From Lytechinus variegatus (taxonomy: Eukaryota > Echinodermata > Echinoidea > Temnopleuroida > Toxopneustidae): DNA of 64,000 nt. Positions 22,220-33,900 of the stretch are shown one piece after another. The DNA is taken from the NCBI RefSeq assembly GCF_018143015.1, contig NC_054744.1:3493059-3557058 (forward strand), written 5' to 3'. The notes under the pieces are model-generated. The model saw only the letters and a program-made list of their open reading frames with translations, had not been told where the DNA came from and made no database searches. The stretch's first letter is position 1. The number at the start of each line of letters is the position of its first letter. A program made the position numbers and the translations under genes.

Positions 22220-22634
22220 ATGCAACTTATTTCAAAAAGTTGTAAGATAGTTTGGCAAGAAAGATGGAATAAAACTAACTCAGCACTGAAAGAGTTGCAA
22301 CCATCAGTGTTACCCACATATAAATGTAATCTAGGGAGACAGGAAACTGTACTCCATCGTCTCCGTTTTGGAGTCGCTGGTCTTAACCAAGATCTACATA
22401 GATTAGGGATCCATCAAACAGGGTTTTGTGATACATGTCGTGAGGTAGAAACTGTCAGACATTATCTTTAATTTACATTGTCCAAAATATATAATTGAAA
22501 GATCAATGCTCCTTGTAGATTTGAATGAATCACAGCCCGGACAAATAATGGAGTATTTAAAAAAAGATGATCCAGGGATACAGAAAGCACTTTTACGTTT
22601 CGTTTCAAGAACGAAACGTTTCAGTAAGGAGTGA
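22220..22634 (+). pseudogene. LINE fragment, C-terminal end of reverse-transcriptase ORF
   Basis: The reading frame contains HRLRFGVAGLNQDLHRLGI, then GFCDTCREVETVRHYL. This is the typical non-LTR retrotransposon C-terminal pattern with R-L-R-x-G and a C-x2-C-x4-E-T-x2-H-x-L zinc-knuckle-like motif. A frame change near 22470 separates it from the continuation CPKYIIERSMLL..QIMEYLKKDDPGIQKALLRFV, which ends TGA at 22632. The fragment is 5'-truncated with no RT domain in the window. A perfect 10-bp stem with 5-nt loop lies at 22595-22619. Confidence 0.75.
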
Positions 22635-22639
22635 TGTTC

Positions 22640-23974
22640 TATTTTTTATATTGTATTGTTTATTAAGAAATATGAAAGTATATGATTGTACAAGTCTAAT
22701 GTGAAAAGAAAAAATAGTAATAATGTATGATATAATATATACAATATGTTCTGCACATATAACTAACAAAGCCCACAAGTGTTTTCGCCTTTTTGATGTT
22801 GTTTTTTTAAAAAAGAAACAAATTATTTTAATGTTTAACCCATCTGTAAGCACAGGTACACTAGCGCCCCCTCGTCTAGTGCATGGGTGACCTAGGCATT
22901 TACGTCCGAAAAATCGGCACAATGTACCGTGCTGACCGGTATGATTGCATCTTGAAAGGACAGGGCAAGCGCAACTAGTTGGAACTGAGCTGAAGCTAGC
23001 GGTTTGTTTTTGGTAAAGAATTGTTTACATGCCATTTTGATTAGAGTTCCGCCAGATACGGCAAACTATACCATAATTATCCCTTTTTCATATTAGAAGG
23101 ATGCACATGAAAAATATTTCACATATGTATTGGTAATAATTTTATTATGTGAGAAGTGAGATTTTTTATTAATAGAGTAAATGGCGACAATAGTCAAATA
23201 TGACTAATCGCCACTCAAACCAATCTAAGAAGAAGAAGAAGATATATATAAGAAAAGTTATGGATCCGGGAAAGTTATTTAGATAGAGAAGATATACCAG
23301 TGTTATAATGGCTTCACATGGCGTGTTTATAGAATTGCGTGAAGACAAAATAACATGCAATCCCTACGTTTATTCTTAGAATAAAAAGGAAACAGAAATC
23401 TGAATAAAGATTTCATTTATTAAAAATAGGCCTATATATCACAAAAATAGGGCAAAACAGGACGCCTGCTCCAAAATGTTGACGCCCTCTACGATACATT
23501 TCGTGAAGTCTTACAATACCAGCAGAAGGTTGTAGAGAGTAATCGGTAAAATAATCCTTGATTTGCTGAAAAATAAGTGTTCATGTTTGATCTATTAATA
23601 CATGTTTAAGTTGCTTTGCAAATCCTCATTCATTTTTACTCATCAATTGTATATTATTGCTTGAGATGTCCGAGCTCGCGAAGCGTAGCTCGCTTAGCTT
23701 AGCGCGCTGGGACAGGGCGCCCGCCTGGCCTGTGCTTTGCCTGCCGTTGCTACCCGCCGAACCGCTGACTGGGCCTTCCCGGTAACGTACCCACTCACTC
23801 CAGCTCCACGGCGACCGAGCTCCGAGTGCAGTGCACGAAAGGGTCTTTCCATTCCATGGTCGCGACCGTCTTTCGTGTTGCCCATCTTTTTAACCCAGGG
23901 AGTTCCCGCATGCAAAGTGGGCTGGGGCCTGTTGCACGATGAGATGAGCAATACGTAGGAACGGGTCTAGGAGT
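22640..23974. other. Intergenic, no gene seen
   Basis: AT-rich sequence with one GC-rich patch at 23670-23860. That patch includes GAGCTCGCGAAGCGTAGCTCGC and TAGCGCGCTGGGACAGGGCGC. It could be a CpG-rich repeat or an orphan promoter. No exon is supported. Confidence 0.4.
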
Positions 23975-24452
23975 CAGGGTGACCAGATTTCACAAAATGA
24001 AATACGGGACAATCGACAAGAAAGATCACTAGAATTTAATTCGTCATGCGGACGAATTAGGTGGTCTGTCATGATTTGTCATTCAGTGTCGGCTGATGTT
24101 AGACAGCTGGCAGCAGTCTGTTTCGAGGAGTTTTTTAACATTTTTTTTTTATTACTCCTCGTACACAGACGGCTCACTATCATGCAGCCACCTTTAGGGG
24201 ACTTGCAATGCAAAATCCCCCCGTCGGGGCTTTTCAATTTTTGTCTTTAATGAATAAAAATTTCGAAAATTATAGTGACCAGAGTGCAAATTAATATTCC
24301 CTCTTGGCATCAATTGCCAAAAAAAGGAGAAAAATGAAGTTAAAAGGACCAAAAACAGTGACTTACCTCGGCTGTCGCGCATATTCACTTCCCCGTTTTA
24401 TCCGATCTTAAGTACATAAACATAGGGCCATTGAGTCCCCTGTCCAGATCGC

Positions 24453-24542
24453 GCTAGAACTTCGGTCTCTGTATTTGGTGAGTGAAGCCAACGAAGTTCA
24501 GCTGAACAACCAACAAAACAGAGACCGAAGCTTTTGGTCTAG
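24453..24542. repeat. 90-bp hairpin
   Basis: CTAGAACTTCGGTCTCTGT pairs with ACAGAGACCGAAGCTTTTGG and CTAG. The loop includes the palindrome GTTCAGCTGAAC. Possibly a tiny MITE. Confidence 0.6.
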
Positions 24543-24689
24543 GCTGATGTATGAAATAAATCATTTAGATATCATTGATAATCTTGATCGTAGACATCCT
24601 AAGAATAAGTTTTGACCATTGCTAAATGTGATTATTGATGTGATGATGACAATCGTCAAACATACAGCTTCAATCAGATACATACAAGA

Positions 24690-25030
24690 TAGATGATTAT
24701 ATATATAGATGGATGGAGTGGTGGATGGAGCGATGGATGGATCAAGTGATCGATTGAGAGATAAATGATAGGTGGTTATATTAATAAAACATAGATAGAC
24801 AGACAGACATATAGATAGATAAATAGATAGATAGATAGAGACAAATAGATTGATATAGATAGATAGCCAGACAGACATACATATGGAAAGATAGATAGAG
24901 ACAGGCAGATAGATTGATGGATATATAGAACGATAGATAGATATACATATCTAAACAGATAAATATGTTATATTAGACAGAGAGATAGACAGATACATAT
25001 ACAGAGTAGGTAGATAGACAGACATATATT
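24690..25030 (+). repeat. TAGA/GATA microsatellite
   Basis: Imperfect (ATAG/ACAG)n over about 340 bases with GATGGATGGAGTGG interruptions at its left edge. The minus-strand long frames here are by-products of the repeat. Confidence 0.9.
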
Positions 25031-25147
25031 CATGCAGATCAATATGATCTTCATGATGACGACGGAATATTCATTATGGATGGAATACTTGTGAAAGACG
25101 GGAGATGATAAAGCACTGTTAAAAGGGTCTCTTTCATGTATGACAAT

Positions 25148-26029
25148 ACATGTGATATGAAACAAAGTAATTATAATCTGTTTTATCTTGCGAAATTTTA
25201 AATTTAATACCATTAAATTATCACGAAGGATCATGGACGAGGTGGTAAAAAGAAAAAAAATGAAAAAAAAATCTTGTTTACCACAGGACTCGAACCTGCG
25301 CCCCTGTGAAAGCGATTCAAATGCGTTATCCATTGAGCCACGATATTCCCCATAGAGAATACACGTAAGCAATTTTGAGAATTCCAATTTTGCAAGCGAA
25401 ATACGAGCATGATCCCGGCATCTGATCAAAAATGAAGAGCACATTTTCGAAAGCTTAGAATCTCGGCTACAACATACTAAAAGCTCAGGGAAAACTGACA
25501 AGAAACAATGGAGATATGGCTCACGAAATAGAGGAATGTCGAATCTAGTTTTGAGAAAAAGTCATGTCCCATACAGATTACACGCAAAACACATGTGATA
25601 TGAAAAAAATCAATTATAATCTGTTTTATCTTGCTAAATTTAAACATTTATACCTTTTAAATATCATAAAGGATCATGTAAGAAGTGGCAAAAAGAAAAA
25701 AAAAACTGAAAAAAAAAATCATCTTGTTCACCCCAGGACTCGAACCCGCGCCCTTTAGAAAGCAGTCAAAGCCACGATATTCCCCATAGAGAATACACGT
25801 AAGCAATTTTGAGAATTACAAGTCCAATTTTGCAAGTGAAATACGGGCATGATCCCGGCATCTGATCAAAAAATAAAGGGCACACTTCCGAAAGCTTAGA
25901 ATCTCAGCTACAACATACTAAAAGTTTAAGGAAAACTGACAAGAAAAATGGAGATATGGCTCACGAAATAGAGGAATGTCGAATCTGGTTTTGAGAAAAA
26001 GTCATGTCCCATAGAGATTACACGCAAAA
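25148..26029 (-). repeat. Two-copy tandem duplication, period 443 bp, with tRNA-like core
   Basis: Copy 1 is 25148-25590 and copy 2 is 25591-26029; both start ACATGTGATATGAA and end GTCCCATA.AGATTACACG. On the minus strand each contains a tRNA-like core. In copy 1, TGGCTCAATGG (A box) and GGTTCGAGTCC (B box) lie between 25275 and 25350. Copy 2 has lost the A-box half. There is no acceptor-stem pairing, so these are SINE-like, not tRNA genes. Confidence 0.8.
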
Positions 26030-26203
26030 TGAGGAAAAATGACATGCCTCTTTTCATCGCTGTTTTACGCAATGATGCGTTTCTCAAAACGAATATTTAT
26101 GTTAACTAAGGAGAAAGATTACATTCTAAACTACAAAATATCGAAATCTGGGCGAAAAACGATCTATATTCGAGAAGTTACAACCAAATTTGCATAAATT
26201 TGA

Positions 26204-26845
26204 TGACGTCATTTTTGAAAAAATGAAATTTTTAGTTTAGGCGCCATTTTGATGACGTCACGATATAATTTAGGGACATTGATGACATGAAATCAAATCT
26301 ACAACTCATACTCTATCGATATATGAAAAAAAAATGGGGGTCAACGGACTATTTAAAGAGCTACAGTGAATTTTCAATAGGCATGTTTTTGCCCATATAT
26401 GGCCTATAATGAGAGCTCGCGCGCACACGTGCTGCAGACTTTAACGGGTGTTAATTTCGTCATTAATGGTCGTAGAAGGTTGATCAAGGTATCGAATTGT
26501 TCAGAATTTTATTATCAATGCAATGATGTAAAAAAACGGTGTTTCTGCGTTGCGTTAAGGTGTTACGCGCGGAAACGCGCACGCATGCGTGCGCGCGCGC
26601 AAATTTTTGAAATGCTTAGAATGACCTAAAACGTACTCTCGTTTGGTCAAAAAGGGATTTTGAGCATTTTTAAATTTTGACGCGCGCGTACGCGCGCGTC
26701 GTGACCTCCAGGTGACCTCTGATGACATGACCTGATGACCCTTGACCTGAAGTTGATGTGATGTAAATTTGATTGATTTTTGATAATTGATAATGGAGAT
26801 ATGATTGATAATGTGATTTTACAAAATGGCGCCTAGATGACGTCA
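26204..26845. repeat. CRE and Z-DNA-prone palindrome cluster
   Basis: TGACGTCA occurs three times (26204-26211, 26253-26260, 26838-26845). Alternating purine-pyrimidine palindromes lie at 26577-26594 (GCGCACGCATGCGTGCGC, extended by GCGCGC) and 26679-26700 (a perfect 22-bp palindrome of CG/CA steps around GTAC). GGCGCCATTTTG (26240) and CAAAATGGCGCC (26822) form an inverted pair enclosing them. Confidence 0.75.
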
Positions 26846-27054
26846 TCATGACGTGATGACCTTGAAAAGCTTCACTGCACGTGTCCATGACAGATCCTAT
26901 AGATGACATGAAATTCAACGAAATTGAGCAAGTCCATTTTGAGATAACTTGGCGACAAGAAAAATCCGTAAAACACCTGGATAGGAAAATTCTGACGAAA
27001 TTAAGAGGTGATCTGTCATAGACAGACCACCTAATAAACAAGAAGGCTACACAG

Positions 27055-27860
27055 TACACCTGTGAAACATTATAAAGAATTGGAATGGAGGGTGAACGAA
27101 AGAATGAAGGAGAGAAAGAAAAGGGATGAATTGAGAAGAAAGAATGAAAAAATTAGGGGAAAATGAAGGAAAATTTTTTTTTTAAGAATAAAAGAAAGTT
27201 AGAATAAAGGATGAAAGAATGAATAAAAGAGCAAAAAAGGTTTCTGTCATTCTTTGAATTGAATACAGAAAGAAAAAGAAAGGAATGGAAGAAGAATACA
27301 TGTGTGAAAGACAAAATAAAGGAAAGAAAAAAAAGTAAGAAAAAGGAGGAGGAAAGAAAAAATGAAGCCAAAAAAGAAAAATGCTTCCTTCATTCTTTGA
27401 CAGACAGAAAGAAACAAATAAATAAGGAAAACAGTGAGGAGGGAAGGAAGGAAGGTATTAAGGGGCTAGGAAAAGAAAGAAAAAGGGAAAGAATAAAGAG
27501 AAAAAATGAAATAAAGAGTTAAAGAAAGGAGGAAAGAGGGAGAAAGAATCAAGTGAGGAGGGAATAAAAACAATGGAAGAAGAGAAAGAATTAAAAGAAA
27601 AAGTAGAGGAAGGGAGGGGGAGAAAAAAGTTAAAGAAAGAAAGAAGGAAATAAAAAAAGGAAATTTGATAAAGACAGATAAGAAAAAGGAGGAAAGAAAG
27701 AAAAAATGAACAGAGAGAGAGAGAGAAAGGATCAGGAAAGACAAATGGGAAATAAAGATAGATGGAACAAAAATAGGCAAGCAGGAAGTGTACAGGGTGA
27801 AGAAAGAAGGATAGAAAAGAAAGAAAGAGGAAAACAGTTCAGACTTCAAACAAACAAAAA
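27055..27860 (+). repeat. 800-bp polypurine (GA-rich) tract
   Basis: Nearly uninterrupted G/A sequence on the plus strand, GAAAGAAAGGA-like with no fixed unit. It can form triplex or slip. Long open frames on the minus strand (27466-27909, rich in Ser/Phe/Leu) arise from the composition. Confidence 0.9.
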
Positions 27861-28402
27861 AATCCAACCATCTAACAAAAAATCCTAATGATATTTGGTG
27901 TTTTTTCAAATATATTTTTAAAACTAAAAAAAAGTTATAGTAATGAATAAAATTTCAAAGTGATTTTTTTTTACTTAAAAATTAGATGAAACATCGCGGC
28001 ATCATACCACAACAACACTCAAAACGAAAGCTGAAACAACTAGATCTAGTTTATGAAAACTCAAGAACTTGTTCCTCCGATCACATCTCCAAATCAGTAA
28101 TCTGAGAACCCATAATATCATTATACATATTTCCTGCCGATTTTTTAATTATTTTGGCATGTTTGGTGCCGGTGGAGAGAATCTGCTCCGATAGAACTTG
28201 CATAAGTTTATTTATTGATTTTATTGTTGTCTCTGCTTCGTCATCTGTCTGTTGGTTATTTTGATGAATAATTTTGTTCAATAATTCTGAAATACGGGAC
28301 AAATAGGCGTCCCGGGAAGGGTTTGTCGGGATGCCGGGACAAAGAAGCAAAATATGGGACAATCCTGTGAAATACGGGACGTCTGGTCACCCTGCTAGGA
28401 GT

Positions 28403-29870
28403 AGGACCATTCTTTCGAGATAGATAGATTGGCGACAAATCAGCGCTTTCCGTTTCACGAAGGCAATCTTGTCTTCCAAGTCTGGGACATCGTTTGATAT
28501 AGATATTAATGATATTATCGGAAAAATATTTAGTCTTCATCGTCACCTGAACTTTTTATTTCAAAATGACGACTTTTCATAAAATCATTTATTTCAATTA
28601 ATGGAGATCAAATAATTTGTTGCATATTACCGATAGTAGAAATGATGTACCGTATGGAGCTTACTTTATGAGATGCAAGGAGAACAAAAATTGAAGATTC
28701 ACAAACATACCTCGATAAAATCTAAATTTTCATTATTTCCCCTATTTACAACACTGTGCCCTTTTAAGGACACCTTTCATTGATATTCCAACGAAAGAGA
28801 CCCTTGTCGGAAAATTAAAATTGAAGTAACTAAGTAATTTCAGCGTTTTATCACTTTCAATTTTCTGATTTTTTATAAAATACCAATCTTAAGTGATAAT
28901 TTTGCAAGTTATGATTTAAATGTTATTTGTTGATGTAAAAATGGGGTTTGAATGGAGTAAACAAAATGCAACGTGTCTGATTGTATGAGACTAAAAAGAA
29001 AATGTGAGAGGCTGCGTGTGAAAAATCAAATTTATTTATTTTATTCATCAGATATAACGCAAGAAATACAAATGTGATTGTTTAGAATATAAACATAGAT
29101 TTGCATGGCCATCAAAATATAAAACTTGCTGCAAACATGTCAAGTGGGTAAAGTATATGTAGCATTGCAATAACAGAAAAATAAATGAAATCAATTGAAC
29201 GGGGGAAAATACTATTTACATCACTATGCTAAAATGACAATGATCACATATGTTTAGAGTTGATATCTTTTTGGAAGTTTATATAACATAAGCTTCAATA
29301 ATATAAAAAAGATATATATATAATGAACATTTCAAAGTTGAGGAGTCGAGACATCATTGCTTTAACATGACACATGGCCTACCCTACGATGCCCTTTTCG
29401 TATGGACTTTCCACAACCCTGTCTGTCATAGGTACATTTTAACTTTATTTGTAATGATTGTGATGGATTCATAAGCTATAGGCCTGATAATTTTGATTCA
29501 ATTAGTTATTTTTTTACTGGCAGATTTTTTTTCTTTCATTCATCACCTTAACACCAATTCAACAATTTTCATTGATTGACATCAATCTCAGCTAAGATAA
29601 TCATGATAAAGAAAATAAATTAAATATAAGGAAAGGATTTAGCATGTTTAGCAACGTCTCAGTTTTGTATCGTGTTTTATTTTATTTTTATGCTGAGCGT
29701 TACCATACAAATTTTTTCATGATATTTATCTAATGATAAAGCTGCATAAAATAAAGATCTACCATATTAGACCAATTAGACCTCTACACAAAAAAAATAT
29801 AGTTGTATAAAATTATCATAACTTTGAAAATGTATTTATCTAGTATATGCAACTTGGACATAAAAGCAAT
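28403..29870. other. Intergenic, no gene seen
   Basis: AT-rich sequence without supported exons or clear repeats. It separates AMACR from ARMC6. Confidence 0.5.
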
Positions 29871-29894
29871 TAAGTATTACAAAACATCCTTTGT

Positions 29895-30290
29895 GGTTTC
29901 AAGGTCAACAAAGGTCATATTTACGGTCAATACACTGGTCATGTTAGGAGTATTTGTAGAATTATCATTATAACTTTGAAAGCATATGGATCTCGTTCAG
30001 GAGTTCATGAAACTTAGACTTAAGATAAGAGTAATCAAGTATCACTGAACCTCCTGTTCAAGTCTCAGGTGCATGACCAAGGTCAAAAATCATTTAGAGT
30101 CAATGAACTTTGGCCATGTTAGGGGTAGTTGTATTGCCATCATTTGAACTTTGAAAGTGTATAGACGTAATTCATGAAACAGTAATCAAGTATCAGTGAT
30201 TGTTTTGCATGAGTCCAACGTCACATGATCAAGGTCAAAGGTCATTTAGGGTCAATGAACTTATCACATGAATGGTGTTTTTGTAAATAA
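29895..30290 (+). repeat. Diverged tandem repeat with AGGTCA half-sites
   Basis: Three diverged copies (about 150-175 bp period) share CAAGGTCAA..AGGTCAT, TTTA.GGTCAATGAAC and a CATGTTAGG-type block, with GTCAAT at about 29925, 30099 and 30250. The last copy contains AGGTCAAAGGTCA at 30232-30244, an exact DR1 nuclear-receptor element preceded by TC-A to make TCAAGGTCA, an ERR-type site. Repeats of this type are dispersed, so a regulatory role is only a possibility. Confidence 0.6.
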
Positions 30291-30839
30291 TTCTAATTCA
30301 GAACTCCTGCTATATTAAATTGCTTAATGCAGGCAAGACAGCCAGAAGCATTCCATTTATTTGTGTAAAAAGTAAAATAGTCAAAAAATGAACCCCCTAC
30401 AAACATGAAAAAAAAATGGTCTTTATTTGGCAATAAGTTTTCAGTTTTCACTTGCACGCAAGGCTTGAACTAGGGCAAGTTAGCATAGCCATATATAAGG
30501 TATTCTCTTTCATGATTTTAAGTTCTCATTGAAAATGAATGGACGAACCATGAACTTTTCATTAGAAGAAATAAGCATTTCCTATTTTTGTCTTCTGCAT
30601 AAAATTTTGTGCAGGTTTGAAAGAAGATCAGAAGTTTAATGATAGTTACACAAAACATTCAGTCGTATTAAAGTATAAAAAAAAAAGAAAGCTATGTGAT
30701 GCAGACAGGACTGCCATGGACATTCTACTTAAAGAAACAATTTGTTTATCTTTTCTTATCATATCACTTCTTTTTATCATTTGTCACTTTGATTGCTACT
30801 ACAGTGTATCTGGACACAGTTTTGTTGTTGTTTTGAGTC

Positions 30840-30999
30840 ATGGCTTCCAAACGGATAACCCAGGAAACCTTTGATGCCGTTGTGAAGGAGAACATGGAAG
30901 ACTTTGAGCTTGGTGCAGAAGAGGCGGTAGCTGATGCTGTTCAACAGTTTGAGTCTCAGGGTATTAACCTTGCTAACATCATCAAAGAAGCTCACGTTG
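30840..30999 (+). CDS. ARMC6: ARMC6 coding exon 1
   Basis: [15 protein letters not shown] to IIKEAHV, donor GTATGT at 31000, phase 1. Confidence 0.93.
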
Positions 31000-33900
31000 G
31001 TATGTAGGTCATCCATGGGCAGCAAAATCTGCCTGTTTTTAAGAGTTTTTATTTAATTCTAAATCGTATTTTTCATTCATAAATGTGGAAAGCGACAATG
31101 ATTTATTTGATTGTCATTTTGGAGTAATTGATAATTTTCGATAATTAACGAATTTAAGCTGATGATGCCCAAAATCAAAGTGTTTTTAATGAATTTGGAA
31201 GTTGCAGGAGAAGTAAGGTTGGTAGAGAAGAATGCAAGTGACATTTTGCAAATGGAGACACCATTGTAATATGTAAAAGATGTGGGCATTATATCGTGTA
31301 CAATTTCTGCACATGTCTTTGAATAAGCATTTTATTATTATGGAGATATTTTCTGTCAAGAGGAATGAAGGGGTATACTTTGACAAAATGTACATTTAAA
31401 GAAATTTACATCGTAACTGAATATCAATCTAATTCTAAATGTGCCTTTACCCTTGTAACGTCCACTGATCATCTAATACAGGAGGTGAATCTGGTGAACC
31501 AACCAAGCATCCTGTAGTGGTTGCTCTGCATGGCTTGACAGAAGGGATCAAAACCATAGCTTCTGGGGGTGATGGAGCAGAGCTACAGGAGGATATCATA
31601 TCACATCTTCAAGCTTTCAAGACAGAGTGCGACAAGGATCTAGCGCATCGCATGCAAGCTGCCGGCAACGAGGCATTCCCAACCTTACTTCTTCTGACCC
31701 AAAGCCGACTAGCAAAGGCAGATGAACAGTTCCAATGCAGAGCTCTAGAGGGCCTGTGCTCTCTGCTCAATGGACAACCTGATCTGATGACAGGAGCTGG
31801 CATGGACTTCCTGCTTGAATCAGTGAGGACTGTAGCAAGTTCTGAAGGGGATAGTCATCCTTCAAGCGTTGCCCTCCTTATCAAAGCCATTAGATTTAGT
31901 TGCATCAAACATGAGACGAACAGGCAAGCATATGTGAAGAAGGATCTTATCAAAACACTCATCAGTGTCTTAGGAAATGCGAAGGGTGATGTGAAGGTAG
32001 TACGAGAAGTCGATGCCACCTTCCGGGCTCTTGTCGTCGATGATGATGTCAGGGTACCTTTCGGGAAAGCCCACGACCATGCTAAGCTTATCGTTGAAAG
32101 CGGGGCATTGAAGATTCTTCTTGAAGTCATGCAGAGTGAGTACACAATGTCCACTGATTAGATAAAAAATGAACATGATAATAAAAAATGGAATACGGGT
32201 TTACATGATTCTGCAAACTTATATGTCTATAGGGTGTCCTGATGTTATTATCAGACAAAGTACTGGAGTTGCAAAGTTCTTTCTGACACTTTTCATGATG
32301 TATGCAGAGCTGCCAAGTAGTACTGAATTTCAGTATTTAGTACTGAAAAGTGAGAAAAATACTGATTTCTAAAGTTTCAGCTTTGTGTGTTGTCCTATGG
32401 TATTTTTTTAAACTACTGATTTCCTCACTGAAATACTGATTTTCAACTTTCAAATACTGAAATGTTCTTTTTCAGGTTGGCAGCTCAGTGTATGTATGCT
32501 TTTGATATTGCCATAAAAAAGTCATAAAAAAAAGCTCCACACTATTACTAGTAAAATCTTGATCTCATTGCCAATAAAGTTGACTGATTTGTCATAAGTT
32601 AAAACTTGTGAATTCCATCATCAAGACCTTGAAATACAATGAAAGCATGATATTATCTATCCTTCTTTATGAATCTCAAGAGCATGGGCAGGCAGGTTTC
32701 CTAATACCAGACATTGCTTCTTGCAGGTTGTATGCACGATCAGGCCGCTGTAGGTGACCTCAGTGCAACCTTAGGCCGTCTGTCAGTCAGGAACGAGTTC
32801 TGTCAAGAGATCGTCAATCTGGGAGGTCTGAAGTCGGTCTTGAAGGTGTTGGGTGATGATCTAGCTAGTCAGGTGGGTAAGATTGGGTACCTTAGCCAGG
32901 CTTAAATCAATCCAAGGTTATCCTATTGATTGGCCTCAGTGCATCTCTAATTGGCCTGGGATATATTTTGTTCCCTTTTTAGATTTTTCGTATTTGCTGT
33001 AATATGAAAACAGGCCCTGTAGAAAGTTTGTCTTTCCCTGAAAATATTGAAATTTTATGCTTATCATGGAAAATTTTTCGAATTTCAAAACATCTTTATC
33101 CACCTCCTTTGCTCTATATAAACTGATAGAAAAAAAACCCTTCAAACTTCATTCCTGCATAAAAACTGCTGTGAAAAGTGGCTTAGACTTGTGCTGTGGT
33201 GCTTATTTAGGGTTATTTCATCCACATCAAAGCTAATGCCTTCATGAAGTTGATAAATACATGTAGGCAGTGTGGTTTTTGTGATTAATTTGCAGTGAGC
33301 TAAGCTTGCAAAATCTACAAAATTTTCTCTCCTGTTAAACAATGATTCTATATCAAGAAATTTATGTTGACAAAATTTGCAGATTTTTTTCAAAAAGGCT
33401 ACAAAACGGCAAGTTGCTTACCTGTTATTGTATGCGTTGGTACAATATTTTTCATGTCTAGCGTTTCCATGAATTCTCTATTTGTTCTGTAGGTAGTAGT
33501 AAGACAACTCCTTGATCTTCTCAAAGCAATAGCTGGAAATGATGAGGTCAAGATTGCTATAGTGAATGCTGGAGGTATCCCAACGATCTTGGGTGCCATG
33601 TCAAGATATATACGTGCACCTCAGGTAAGTGAGGAGTAAGCCTGGTTCTCATTTCATGATACTAGTTCGGCCTCATCCAGTTCTGTTGCGACAAAGCTCA
33701 ATAATATGCTGGCAAGTATTCTGAAGTCGTATCGACTAATACTATGGGAGGACAAAAAGGTCAAAAATATATTTACATTGTTTGTATATTTATTGTTTCT
33801 GTATTCTCTCATTTATTTTGAATGATGAAGAAAAATATTTCAGTTGTTATTCCCAGACAGCTGTGAATGTATTGTGCACCAAATGTACAGACAGATTAAA

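Larger units (their letters stand above)
24058..27033. mobile_element. TA-flanked TIR element nested in the hAT
   Basis: Tips GGTGGTCTGTC and GACAGACCACC are perfect inverted repeats, each flanked by TA (24058-24059, 27032-27033). A TA target suggests a Tc1/mariner-like or other TA-specific superfamily. No transposase is recognised in the roughly 3 kb. Confidence 0.55.
23975..28394. mobile_element. 4.4-kb hAT element with perfect 8-bp duplication
   Basis: Left tip CAGGGTGACCAGA and right tip (reverse complement) CAGGGTGACCAGACGTCCCG. The flanks are identical 8-mers CTAGGAGT at 23967-23974 and 28395-28402. Subterminal AAATACGGGAC motifs recur at about 24000, 28289 and 28371 (AAATATGGGAC at 28350), plausibly transposase-binding repeats. 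No hAT transposase is visible; the interior is filled by another TIR element (24058-27033), microsatellite, a tandem duplication and an 800-bp purine tract. A minus-strand frame at 28081-28362 near the right end has no recognisable family and may be a remnant. Confidence 0.85.

Noticed and set aside
25275-25350. Possible tRNA gene (minus)
   Set aside because: A and B boxes are present but no acceptor stem pairs, and the sequence is repeated in tandem, so it is a tRNA-derived repeat.
24968-25501. 177-aa minus-strand frame
   Set aside because: Runs through a tRNA-like repeat and the GATA microsatellite; no family resemblance.
27466-27909. 147-aa minus-strand frame, Phe/Ser/Leu-rich
   Set aside because: It is the complement of a polypurine tract; composition alone keeps it open.
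28081-28362. 93-aa minus-strand frame in the hAT right end
   Set aside because: Overlaps the element's subterminal repeats and resembles no transposase that I know; kept only as a remark.
30617-30874. 85-aa plus-strand frame overlapping ARMC6 exon 1
   Set aside because: Different frame from the ARMC6 start, no domain; shadow frame.
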